Part shown: positions 53,538 to 64,000 of the stretch, piece by piece | Position numbering within the stretch: position 1 is the first letter of the stretch | Layout of the letters: the number at the start of each line of letters is the position of its first letter | NCBI GenBank assembly: GCA_013397795.1 | Contig: VZTJ01004373.1 | Span: forward strand, 522,932-586,931 | Origin: Orthonyx spaldingii | Taxonomy: Eukaryota > Chordata > Aves > Passeriformes > Orthonychidae | Direction of reading: 5' to 3' | Length of the DNA: 64,000 bases | Made by a program: the position numbers and the translations under genes | The notes under the pieces: generated by a model | The model's input: only the letters and a program-made list of their open reading frames with translations | What the model was told of the DNA's origin: nothing | Database searches by the model: none

Positions 53538-55215
53538 AGTGTGGAGCAGCTGGAACAGTGCACACCAGGAGCTGGTGGACTTCCTCACCTGTTGATGTGC
53601 TGCAGGTTGTGGATTCTCCTTCTGACTCTGGAGAAATAGGTCTGCGCCAGTGCCTGGAACTGTGCTAGGCCAGCACGCCTGGCCCCTCCACTTTCCAGAC
53701 AGCCCACTGGTGCCTGCAGCTCCTTGAGGCTGTTCTTTCTCTCTTCTTTCTTACTACTCTGAGGCCACTTTCCAGCCCAGGGATCTCAATTTCAGGCTGT
53801 CCAGGTTGCACAGAGGTCCTTCTTCTTCCTTATATTCCCAGCACAAAGGGAAACTCCTTCCCTTCTAGGCTGACACTGCTTTTTATTTTTCAGGAAACAA
53901 ACAGGGCTGCTACCTGCAGCATCACCACAGAGGAGCCTCAGGCTCTATTCCCTGCTGCAGAGTAAACTTCCTGAGTGGTAACTGGGCTGCCTTGGGTACC
54001 TAGGCAGGTGTGTCCTCACTCTGTTGGGCTGCAGCGAGGATCTCTCCTGGCTCCTTCTTTCTCTTCCTGCTCATCCTTGACTCAGCCTTTCCCCCCTCTG
54101 CACCCATATTCTGCTACAACTGGGGATAGCTACTAGTCTACTCTTGGCCAGCTTTGGTTCTCTTTCTTCTTCACCTAGCTCTCTTGTTTTTAAAAATCAA
54201 GTCTCCTGTTTACCCTCTACCCACCTTCCTTTATATCTTTTCCCCCACCAGCTGCAGGCTCAAGCCCATAATGTTTCAGGTCCAGGGATGATTTCCCTTT
54301 CCAGTTCCTGTGACTCTCCCATTCAGGAATGTTGGCGGGTTGTGCTCTGCACACTTCTCCCCAGAGTCGGTCACATCCTGTCTTGGGGCTAAAAGCTGCC
54401 CTCTCTGGCTCCTGGCCTTTTTCACTTCTTTTATTTTAGCACAGCTGGACTTTCACCCACTGATGTTATCTAAAGGCTTCCTACTTCAGGTTTTTCAGAT
54501 GGCCTAGGGACTTTGAGAGCAGCAGGGATTAAGTCCAATAAAGATTTCCCTTGAGTTGCACTGACCAGCCCAGACTTGAGCAGGGAGAGACATTGCTCCA
54601 GGTATGGTGCATTCATGCTGCCTACAGTTACAGATATGTACAAAGGTGGTTCTCAAAGGCCCCTTGGCACTATGGTGGTAGGAATATGCTGCAGGAGGTG
54701 ATGCTGTCAGGACTTGAAGATGTGGATTGTGCTGAGACTTGTCATCACTGTGGCAATTCCTCTGGAAATAGAGGAATGAAGCATATCTGTTCTGAGGAAG
54801 AAGTCTGAGAAGGCAGGTGGAATTTTAGGGCACATCTCTGTGTGCGTATTTGTCTCTCTTGTTCCCTTCTTGCCTTCTCTCTTAACATCCTTCTTACTAA
54901 CCGGGCAGCATAATCATCACTCCATAGGTGGGAGCAAGGCTTCTTCCCAGGGTGCAGCCAGCCCCTGCCTTCTCTGCTTGCTGCTTGAGTGATAATGCTA
55001 TCTTGGGCCTGCGGTTCAGTGACGTACATGAATCAGCCTAGTCTACCATGAGACTTAGGAGGGAGGAGAATCAGAGAAGGGAGGAAGAGGACATGTATCA
55101 TTCTCTCCTTTCCAGGTCAAAGTGCCTCCTTGTTGCTGCTGTGTTGTTTCAATTGCTGCGGTTTGATGCACTGAGAAATTACAGAACAGTGAAATAAAAG
55201 CTGTGTTTTGTGATG
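53538..55215 (+). other. SEC31B: SEC31B 3' untranslated region
   Basis: Non-coding, pyrimidine-rich sequence after the stop codon. Two AATAAA signals are candidates for its end: 54537-54542 and 55193-55198. Only the second is followed by a strong GT/T-rich element. No gene is supported inside. Confidence 0.6.
54537..54542 (+). terminator. SEC31B: Alternative proximal polyadenylation signal of SEC31B
   Basis: Canonical AATAAA exactly 1 kb after the stop codon; the downstream sequence is only weakly GT-rich, so use is uncertain. Confidence 0.4.
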
Positions 55216-55230
55216 CTTTTTTTTCATAGG
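55193..55230 (+). terminator. SEC31B: Polyadenylation signal, probable main SEC31B 3' end
   Basis: AATAAA at 55193-55198 is followed within 20 bases by TGTGTTTTGTGATGCTTTT, a strong GT/T-rich downstream element. Confidence 0.6.
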
Positions 55231-55239
55231 CTTGTCACC

Positions 55240-57030
55240 TCTGGCTGCAAAGGACTTCCTCACTCTGTATGGCCACCCACTGAGGGGACAGGTGAGAATT
55301 GTGTGGGGCAAAACAACTTTTGGGCTCTGCTACTATGTGCAGCATCCATCCTGGTGTGGTGAGGCCTCTGGTCTTATCCACTCCCTAAAGCTGCAGGGTC
55401 AGAGCATTGATCTTCTCCAGATCACCTGCATCAGTGGTGATTGTTCATCTGCATCACACACAAGAAGGCCCCCAGACTCAGGTTCTCTTGGGGAATCTCA
55501 GCAGTGTTGGGGATTTTGCACTTGACATCAAGAGTTGGAAGTATGTCACTAAGTAAACAGAGAGCCCTTGATAACATCCTCTCTCGTTGGAAATAAATGT
55601 TACACCACTGAAGCCATACAGCTTGAACTAGGATAAGGATTGGACCTCTGTGGAAATTTATGCCATTGCATTGTCAGTTGTTATCATTAGTTAATAACTT
55701 AGAAATCTGTTGGCTGATGTCATTTAATCTTTTATGGAGGTAAGAAGACAGTATTGAAACATAGTACTGAGATAAAGTTAGGGGGAATCAAACTTGCTTC
55801 TTACAAAAGAAAGAAATTCTGATGTAATTCTTTTTTCTGTCACCTAGCTAGTATGTGTGTACAAGCCTGCCAGTCAGCTCACATGAAACTCTGAAATATG
55901 CAGGACTGTATTACATGGCCCAAGGCTGGAGGACGTGGGAGGAAGCAAAGGCTTGGAAAGATTGTTTCGATGGTGAAAATTTGACGGCCTGTTGCTGGGA
56001 AGGGCCCAGGGTTTATGAGAGTTTTGGGTGTTAGGGACACAGCACATGCATTCAAGGAAAACAAGCCTTTTGTAGTTCTGCTGGTAGATGCAAACAGCCA
56101 GTGTGAAGGAGTCTTGACGAGCTTTTGCAGCTTGGTCTGGAGCAGTAAGCAGCAGCCTGGCCTAACAGCTGTTCCCCAGCAGGGACATGCAAAGCTGATT
56201 TTCAAAGGTAACACTTGAGCAGCATCAGAACAGGGTGGTAATGCAGGTAGCCCAGGTGGCATACATTTGCTTGATGAGAGTATAAGGGAAGTCCCAGCTT
56301 TCTGGGATCACTTAACAAGGCTGACATTTCTTAGATTCTGCCCTTCAGGATTCAGTTATAGTACCCTGTGGAGTCCAGCCCTTTGCTCTCTTTAACTCAG
56401 ACCACTTCTACTGCTGAGAAATAAGCACAGAGTTTCCACGTATTTCTCAGATACATATGATGTTAGTTCCCTCCAGCACGCATAGCTACTGCTACCCAGG
56501 ACTTGTGCAGAAACTGGCTGTGTATCCTGGCTTGAATATGAATTCTTCCCACCTGCCCCTTTGTTGCTCTATTTTGCTTCATGTTTACCCCTGTAAGTAC
56601 CATCCCTGAAGCTCTTTGTATTGAAAGCAGCTGGAGGGGGCGAGATGTGAGGTGACTCACTTGAAAGTCTTGGCGAGGTTTGTGGCAGAAGCCCGGTGTC
56701 TGCAGCCCTGGTGTGGTATATTGCCCTTCAAACCCCACTGGAAAGTGCTCCTCCATTTATAGCACCATCTCTGCTGGCTGGCAACAGCTCCTGGTCTATG
56801 GGCAGTGGGCACTGCCCCCTCCCATGTGGGCACATGGTTTCACAGCCCCTGGGCACTGGAGAAAGCATTTTAAGTTGGGTGAGAAGGCCTTCGGGTTGAC
56901 AAAGAATTTGGGGGGAAGGGAGCAGTAGGAAAGGATCCCTGGCCACAGAGAACAGAGCTCTAATCCTGTGGCAGATAACATCATGTCTGAAGGCTAGGCT
57001 TGTGTGTGTTTGGGGGAGCTGGAGGGGCAG
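55240..57030. other. Spacer between convergent SEC31B and WNT8B, left part
   Basis: No supported gene or clear repeat. A further AATAAA lies at 55592 on the plus strand. Open frames are short and unrecognised. Confidence 0.5.
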
Positions 57031-57725
57031 AGATTGTTAGGCAGTATTTGTTTGTAAAGCCACTTGCTCTGAAGATAATGCTTGCACTAACTTCTATTGA
57101 GGGAGCAGTGTGAGTCCCCACAAAGTCCTTTCCCAAAGTGTCTTTGAAGCCAAGAACCCATTGAAAGGAAGAAAGGCCAAGAGAGGGGATTAGTTTGTTC
57201 AGCAGCTGTGAATTTCAGTGGGAGGCTGATGAACTCCAAAGTCTTTGTTGAGATGTTTTTTGTAAGGAGCCCTGCTGGAGGGAGAGACCCACACCGGGGC
57301 CGCGGCCTTAGACAAGAAGGAATCTGAAGCGGCGGGGAGCTGTAAACGGGCCACAAGGACTTTTCCCAAACACTTTTCGGAAAAGGTGGTGTAAAGAGAT
57401 CGGAGGGGGATTAGCATGTGAAATGACACTTTCCATTGACTCCACTGAGGGGAGGGGAAAAGGGCTGGCTGGCTGATTTATTAGCATTTTGTTCCCTTCT
57501 CTATTCTGCTCCCCCAGCAGCCCCCCCTCCCCTGTCTCCCCTCCTCCCGAGCCCTCTTTAGAGGCTTGGATTGGGAAAGGGAGCGGGGGCTGCCTGTTTG
57601 TGTGTCATCTGGGCGAAGGTGACCACCTGGGAAGCTGAATGTAAATATTTCTCCTCTGAGGAATGTGCCTTCATTAAACCGAAATGAATACATGGAAGCA
57701 TCCAATCCTGCCCACAATGGCAGCA
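57030..57725. promoter_or_regulatory. Candidate conserved regulatory block downstream of WNT8B
   Basis: About 700 bases of non-repetitive mixed-composition sequence with many factor-like motifs: CTTTGTTG (TCF/SOX type) near 57242, GGGGATTAGCATG (Otx/paired type) near 57406, GATTTATTAGCATTTTG near 57474, GTGACCACCTGGGAAG (E-box) near 57619. It lies about 2.4-3.1 kb beyond the WNT8B stop codon. The absence of coding pattern and the motif density fit an enhancer; WNT8B is the nearest developmental gene. Conservation could not be tested. Confidence 0.4.
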
Positions 57726-57850
57726 GGGCCTTTACCGCTGCGGGCTCCGTGCGCCGGGAGGGGGGACGCGCAGCTGAGGTCAGCACATTCTGCAGCTGCG
57801 GTGTCGCCGTGTCCCCAGCGGAAGCAGCGTGTGGCGGTGGGGCTCACACG

Positions 57851-57938
57851 GAGGTGCCCCACATGTCCCCCTCGCCAGCAGCCGTCACCGCCCCGAGGTG
57901 CCCCACATGTCCCCTGGGCCAGCAGCCGTCACTGCGCT
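57851..57938 (+). repeat. Two-copy 44-bp tandem repeat
   Basis: GAGGTGCCCCACATGTCCCC begins at 57851 and again at 57895, each followed by CAGCAGCCGTCAC; the period is 44 bases. It sits in a small GC-rich island (about 57720-58080). The open frames crossing it are a by-product of composition. Confidence 0.85.
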
Positions 57939-58763
57939 AGCCCGGGTTGTGCCATGGCCTCCGCGGGGCAGCAGCGTGGGACAGCAGTGTCAGCAGCGCA
58001 GGGATGGAGCACGGCTGGGAGGAAGAGGGAAACGGCTTCTACAGCTTTTCCAGCTGGCTGTGGAACGGGGAGGGCCCAGAAGGGAGACCCATGCTGGAGC
58101 TTTCCCTGGTGGTCGAGGGGCTCTTGCCACCTTTTTCCTTTCCTCGCCAACCGCAGGGACATAGAGGAACTGCTTATGAAGATGCATCATGTAAGAGAGA
58201 CCAACAGGGTCACCGTGTTACTAAGAACCTCTGTGCGAACAGTGGTGGTTTGTGTGTGAAGTGGAAGTGTTTCAGTTTTCCCTGAGAATGGGCCAAGATT
58301 TCTTGCAATTTTTGAAAGGCCAGATTCTTGCTTGACATGAATGTTCTTGCTCTGGTGAGACCCTAAGTCTGAATTCCTGCACCCTGTGAAGTAGTCGTAG
58401 GATCAAGGGGCTAACTGATAATGAAGAGACACATACAGGCTGCTGAGTGTCTTTAACATATCAGTTATGAAGTGGGCAACTGGGCCCTGCCTGCCCCCCA
58501 CCCACTCCATTTTCTCCTGGCAGCTGCATTGGAGTTGCATGCATCCTCAAGAAAGCTCAGGAGAGAGCACACTCTTTCACCTCTTGGCAAGGGCTGAGGT
58601 TATGCTGGCTGGAATTGGTTAGGTCTTCCTGGGCTCAACAGATGGGTAAGCAGTGTGTTTTAATCTCCAAGACTCTTAGATTTATACATACACACACAAA
58701 ATGGGATGAAAGAACATCCAACCACTTAGACACAACAGCATTTTGCAAGCACTTGGCTACTGA

Positions 58764-58769
58764 TTTATT
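58764..58769 (-). terminator. WNT8B: Candidate WNT8B polyadenylation signal
   Basis: On the minus strand AATAAA at 58769-58764 is followed about 25 bases on by TGTTGTGTCT, a GT-rich element. This gives a 3'UTR of about 1.35 kb containing AT-rich sequence at 59030-59180. It is the best minus-strand signal that I see past the stop codon. Confidence 0.45.
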
Positions 58770-60052
58770 GCATTGGCTATTGGTTTACAAATATTGCCTA
58801 CAAGATGGGGTTCATGCCAGTAACAGCTCTACTGGCTTCTCGTCTGACTGAAGGACACTTCAAACAGCAAAGCAGATGATATTATCGCAGCACTGGGGGA
58901 GATTGCTGTGATGGTGCAGTGAGCTTCCCCAAGTCCTGCAGCTGGCAGCTTCTTACCTCTGTCCCCTAATCTCAGCAAGGGAACAGAGAAGCATCCACCA
59001 GATCTTCCTGCTGCTTGCTTAGCCTATAGAATATATACAATAAGTGGTAGAGGAAAAACTGTTATGTATACATCACAGTAACTGTGCAATAAATTAAACT
59101 TCAAAGTGCTTCACTTTCCTATTTACACCACCATTAAATAGTAACTGACATTTTCTCAGACTAGGAAGAAGTATTTAGTTAGTTAGCTGACAGGGTAAGA
59201 GTGCTTGGCAAGTACACCAGGATATGGGGAGTAGACTCAGCGGGCATCTCCGCTCTGGGAGAGATTTAGGAGGAAAGAGGGAGTGGAGAGGTGTGAGGGC
59301 ATCTTTATGGCACCAGTCAGGGGCTTTGGCAGGAATGCTGGCCTGAAGAGGGAGACCAGACCTGGCGGCTTGGAAGACACAGAGAAAGCATGTAAAAACC
59401 AAGTGATGGGACCTCTTTTTTGGACAACTGTGTAATGGGCAGGTCAGGCAGCAGCTTCAATCTTGCTGTTGGCATTTCAAATGCAAAGTAAAGCGCTGGA
59501 GAGCTTAGCAAAGCTGTCAAGGGATGGGTGGTGAAGCCATGGGGTTCCTGGAGGCAAGTTACTGAGAAAGGAATTGCATGCCTTTTCTATTTCCTCAGAG
59601 TGTAGGCCTGAGGCAATAACTATTTTAGTGTCTCTATTTTTTAAAAGCCTCTTCTGATTTATGATTTACTGATCTGGGTTGCCCAACTGTTGGTGCCATC
59701 TCAGTTTCCCTGTACTTTTCATCTCACTTACTCAAAAGCCCAGAGCAGGTGCTTGTTTGGGGAACAGACAAGCTCAAAATCACAGGAGCCACCAAGGCCT
59801 CCTGTGTTTTCAGAGATGATGCCATAGTCACTGGATAGAGTGACACTGAGCTGAAGGGACCAAATCTCACCTTGTTTTGTCAACACTTGAAGGTTTCCCC
59901 AGAAGACATTACCCACTGCACTAATGCCATGTATGGACAAGGCCTGAGCACTCATACAAGGCTCTTTTGCCTTGCCCAAGCCCCAGTGAGGCAGCAGTGG
60001 GAATGAGACAAAACCATGCCAAACAGAAATGGTGCCAGGGGCTGGTAGGAAG

Positions 60053-60082
60053 GGCAGGAGAGGAGAGAGGAGAGGAGAGGGG
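60053..60082. repeat. Short polypurine (GGAGA)n tract
   Basis: Repeated GGAGA/GAGGA units just beyond the WNT8B stop codon, in its 3'UTR. Confidence 0.8.
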
Positions 60083-60112
60083 CAGACAGGACTGTGGAGG
60101 AGCAGAAACAAA

Positions 60113-63100
60113 TTAGAGCTTTCTCTTGAGCTTGCGGCTGGCTCCACCACCTCCGCTCCGCTCCCGCTTCTCCTTGCGGACGCAGAAGTACTTGGTGACC
60201 CGCTTGCGGCACTGCTCGCAGCGCACGGCGCAGCACCAGTGGAACTTGCAGTTGCAGCTGGACACCATCTCGGCTCGCCTCTCCTCCACCGCCAGTCCGC
60301 AGTCCCCACACAGCCGCCGGCAGCTCCGCTTTTCCCACTTGCTGAGCGCCTTGCCCCTCTTCAGGCACTCCCTGCCCTCTGTGCCCAGCAGCCCCAGTGT
60401 CTTGTTCTCCAGGCAGTAGTCAGGAGAGTCTTCCAAATGGACCAGTTCCTTCTTGGAGATGGAACTGAAGGTCTCAGCGATGGCACCCCGGCTGGCAGCG
60501 CTGTTCCCTGCTCCCTGCAGCAAGTCCACCTTCAGGGCTTTGTGGTATCTCTCCTTGAGGTAAGTGCCCACCTCCCGAAACTCAGGCAACTGCAGCCAGC
60601 AGGTCTGGGTGGTGCAGCTCCCTGACACACCATGGCATTTGCAAGTCCGCTTCATGGTCCCTTTCACTGCCTACAGGGTGAGCAGAGAGAGGGGTTGAAG
60701 AAAAAAACCCAGGAGGGGTTTCTTCTGTACTGCAGTGCATGCAGAAACATGACTCCAGGCCTGTGGAGGAGTTTGGCATCAATTCTCCCTGCACAGTAGT
60801 CCTGAAGCTGACAGATTTGCTTTTCCACAGTGCTCCCCTCCTTGAACTGGGAGAAAGAGGACTGCAGAAAGTCCTTAGCACTGTAACACAGAAGTTTTGC
60901 TACCTTAGAGCAGACACCATTGTACTGCTGGCCCCAGAATTTGTTTCTTCTGGACATGTGTTTTTAGCCACAGCAAATTGTGACTCTCCACAGTGAATGG
61001 TCAGAGTCACTTTGGTATGCACCGTCAGCTCTGGAGGGAGAGAAGGGCTCACCTTTCTACCTGCCTCATTGTTATGCAGGTTCATAGCAGCTCTGGCATC
61101 TTGTCCAGTCTCCAGGGCATCCACAAACTGCTTGGAAATGGCTTCCCCAAAGCCCACATTATCACTGCAGCCTCCCCACAGCCAGCCTTGTCCCCCTAAG
61201 AAAGGAGATGAGATGTATGCTGTCAAAGAACCAGAAGAGGTTTCAGAAGTGATGGGAGGGAATGGAGGCTGTGGGGCAAATCCAGGCTTTCACCTCACAA
61301 TACTCCCAGATTTCCTCTCATTGAGTTCATGACATTTCTACTGAGGCCTGGATAGTGAGTGGCTCAGGCAGGCAACAAAGGGGCATGTCCTGTACAAGAA
61401 CTGCAGGGTTTTCCAGGCTTTCTATACAGCAGGACCTAGAAGCTGTCAGTTATTATGCAGGTAAGACTTTGGCTCTTTAATCGGCTCTCAAACCCTGACT
61501 TCAGCTGTTTCAGTGTGACTTGCAGCGACAACATCTTGCTAACTTGGATTAGCAAACTGGTGGAGGCATCCTGGTCAGAGGCAACAGATTCCCCTCTGCC
61601 TGGAACAGTCCAAGCCTGGCACGTGTGTGTCAAGGAGGCCCTGATTTTGGCACACCCAGAATTCTGAGATGATGTCTGGCGTCTTAGAAGGGTCTGATTT
61701 TCTAGTTATGGCAAAGAAACAAGGGAGTCAGTACAGAACTGTGAAACAACAAAAAATATGTGGAAGGTACTTTCCCTAACTGAGTGGGAGCTGAGTGGAA
61801 CTGGAAAAATGTCATGCGGTTTGCTTTTCTTCCTCCTAGAGAAAGATGCCAAATTATTAATGAAGAGTTGAAATCTGGAACATTCTGACCCTGACATGCC
61901 ACATTGGTACATCTTGGGAGTTGTGGTTTAATGGCCTTGTGCCTCTCTGGAAAGGCCTAGCCCTTGCCTGGACTTCCCCAGGGCATCGTGATTCCCCTCT
62001 CCTAGGGAAAGACAGGAGTGTTTCATGGGAGGTGGGTAATTGCAGTGGATGATGCAGTCCAAATCAGGAGCTGGGACTGAAGGGAGCATGAAAACCTTTC
62101 ACCAGCTTGGGTTCAGTGCAGTGGATGAATTGAATCATGCTGTTTTGGTCAAGCCTGGAAGTTTCCTGTGCCTTACAAGGTTTTAAGTTCACAATGGAAA
62201 ATTTTCATGAAAAACAGATATATTTGGGGAAAAGAAATGTAGCATGACTAATTTGGTTTTCCAGAGAAGATAAAATTTGATGTGTTGTTGCCCAAAAGTC
62301 TTGCTCTGCTAGAAACAGCATTCCCAGACTTTGGACACCTAAGCAGCAGTGGCTGTTTTCAAAACTATCAGCCAGTAAAGTAAATTACTAAATACTGGAC
62401 ACTCCAAAGAGTTTGTCATAAGTGATATATACTGACTGCCTAATGTGGCTGGCAGGGCATGGCTTTTAAAAGATTTTGATCATTTGAAATTTGACCTCTT
62501 TCTATTCAAAACAAAACCCCCAAATGTCAGGGTTTTCTGTGAAAGCTGAGCAGAGAGCTGGTATGGTGCAGCCTGGAGTTCTCCTGGTTGTGCTCTTGTG
62601 TGCTTGCTGTCCTCACAAGTGCTGGAGAGGTTTATGAATGCCACCCTGCTTTTCCTCATGGTCATTCTGCTGTGGGGCCACCCTGGTCCTGCAGACCCTG
62701 GAAGCCCTGAGGTCCCTGATCTGTTCTGCTATAACAAGACCTACCATTTAGGTGCATGGCAACAAATCCACTCCTCTGCCTGTATGATACAGTCATTCTC
62801 TCCAGCAGCTTAAACAGAGTTCTTGATTTGAACCAAGGAAACTGCAACCCCTTCTACTTCCCTGCTCATTTAGAAAGTAATGGAAAGCATCAGAGCTTGG
62901 CTGGTGTAAACTGGAGGTAGCTCCGTTAGCTTCCACAGAGCTACTTTGGTTTGAACCAGGGAAAGCTCTACCCTGAGAATTATTTCCAGGTGTGGGGACC
63001 AGGAAGGGGAGGTGTTTCTTCAGGCCTCAGTGGCAGAGAGAAAAGCTTCTCCTGCTGCCTGGGATGAGTGAGGGGCAGAAGCTCATCTCTGCTTACCCAG

Positions 63101-63222
63101 CTGTCCATTGCGGGAGTCGTCACAGCCACAGTTGTCAAAATCTCCCAGGCTACAGTTCCGGGTCAGCGTGTACATGACACCCGCAGAGCTGATGGCATGG
63201 ACAAAGGCTGTTTCTCGGTTTG
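60113..63222 (-). CDS. WNT8B: WNT8B, last three coding exons (5' part outside the window)
   Basis: WNT8B is a secreted, lipid-modified Wnt ligand of the dorsal forebrain and hypothalamus, acting through Frizzled/LRP and beta-catenin. Exons in transcription order: 63222-63097, 61195-61053, 60670-60113; GT-AG introns with matching phases. They correspond to exons 4-6 of the six-exon mammalian gene. Exon 4 encodes NRETAFVHAISSAGVMYTLT and LGDFDNCGCDDSRNGQL; exon 5 GWLWGGCSDNVGFGEAISKQ and NLHNNEAGRK; exon 6 the Wnt signature CKCHGVSGSCTTQTCW, where the first Ser of VSGS is the acylation site, then EDSPDYCLENKTLGLLGTEG and the Cys-rich C-terminal domain (CNCKFHWCCAVRCEQC), ending with a basic Gly/Lys/Arg tail. 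All expected cysteines in these exons are present. Exons 1-3, with the signal peptide, must lie beyond 64000; none is found up to the edge. Confidence 0.96.
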
Positions 63223-64000
63223 CTGTCAAGGGGGAATACAAAGAGAGCAGATGTGCTAAAGATTTCATGGCAAGGGCAGTGTTAGAAATTGTTCCTACCA
63301 TGTAGGAGTCTGCACAGCACATCTGCAGTGGGGAAGAATTTGTGGGGTGGAAAAGAGGCCCTACATGTCAGATTAGCTTCGTTTGGGCTTGAACTGCATG
63401 AAGACAGAAGCTCCCAAGTATGATCCAGACTGACCCATGCCATTTCAATGGGTGTGGACAAAACAGCACCTGGCTGTCCTTGTGGGAGCTCAACAGTGAT
63501 GATATAGCACAGACAGCCACTTCTCACTAACACACTCCCAAGAGGAAGGGGTCCTCTCCAAGGATCAAAGAGCTCCTTCCCCACAGCTCCCTCAAGCCTT
63601 ACCTTCTGCTGGAAGGGCTCTGAGCAGTGACCATACCTACCCACCAGGATCAGTTTGGGAATCATCAGCTGGTTTCACTGAGCCTTTGGCTTTAATACCA
63701 GCAAGGTGTGGATCTGAGCAGATAACCTTGACAGGAATGATTCAGGGACCTGCTTCAGGTCTCAGAGTGGGCACTGTGCTGCAATTACCTCCTCAAGGGC
63801 CTGCTTTGAAACTCTGTCCACCTCTGCCTGGGGATCTGGTCTCTGCTGCCAGTGCCACTAGAGACCTGAGGCTCTCCCCCACACCCAGGTCCTGCCTTTA
63901 CAGAGCAGGTATGAGCCCAGTCCAGCAGCAAACATGGCTCTAGAGGGTCAGATATGCACTGAAACATCTTCTGGGACCTGCAAGTAGGTAAGGAATAGGA
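63223..64000 (-). other. WNT8B: WNT8B intron 3 (partial)
   Basis: From the acceptor beside 63222 to the window edge. I searched the minus strand for the expected exon 3 signature (ECKYQF / WNCP) and did not find it, so the intron extends past the window. Confidence 0.7.

Noticed and set aside
57684..58285. 191- and 112-residue plus-strand frames near WNT8B
   Set aside because: They arise from the GC-rich 44-bp repeat island; no known domain or splice context.
63282..63665. 127-residue minus-strand frame tested as WNT8B exon 3
   Set aside because: It lacks the Wnt cysteine pattern and the ECKYQF/WNCP signature expected of exon 3.

Overview
The window is vertebrate nuclear DNA from a bird, most likely a passerine. 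The genes have many short GT-AG exons, CpG-island promoters, a CR1 LINE 3' end, an LTR-like avian repeat, and a tRNA-Ile/CR1 SINE resembling TguSINE1, which is known from passerines. Gene order is the conserved amniote block PAX2 side - HIF1AN - NDUFB8 - SEC31B - WNT8B (human 10q24.31). I found no prokaryotic, viral or CRISPR-like gene system.

Layout: 1-5.8 kb is intergenic DNA on the PAX2 side plus the probable HIF1AN 3'UTR, with one candidate conserved element near 1.36-1.69 kb. HIF1AN (FIH, 8 exons, 360 aa) lies on the minus strand at 5,817-12,770, with its CpG-island promoter just beyond. After about 2 kb that includes an AT-rich, homeodomain-motif-rich block, NDUFB8 (5 exons) runs on the plus strand at 14,907-17,808; a 71-base N run cuts its first exon. 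SEC31B follows on the plus strand: a CpG-island promoter with an inferred untranslated first exon near 20.08 kb, then 25 coding exons from 24,472 to 53,537 that join without a frame break into 1,202 residues. Its introns hold a CR1 LINE, a TguSINE1-like SINE, an LTR-like element with ~50-bp internal repeats, and several MIR-like relics. WNT8B is on the minus strand; only its last three exons (60,113-63,222) are inside the window, and exons 1-3 lie past the right edge.

The four genes do not form a pathway. HIF1AN is the oxygen-sensing asparaginyl hydroxylase of the HIF response, NDUFB8 an accessory subunit of respiratory complex I, SEC31B the minor paralogue of the COPII outer-coat subunit, and WNT8B a forebrain-patterning Wnt ligand. 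Their linkage is old synteny, probably held partly by long-range regulatory DNA of PAX2 and WNT8B. The most interesting signals are the Trp-Ser in place of Trp-Asn in the SEC31B Sar1-activating segment, a Ser-rich FIH N-terminus, and three candidate non-coding regulatory blocks.
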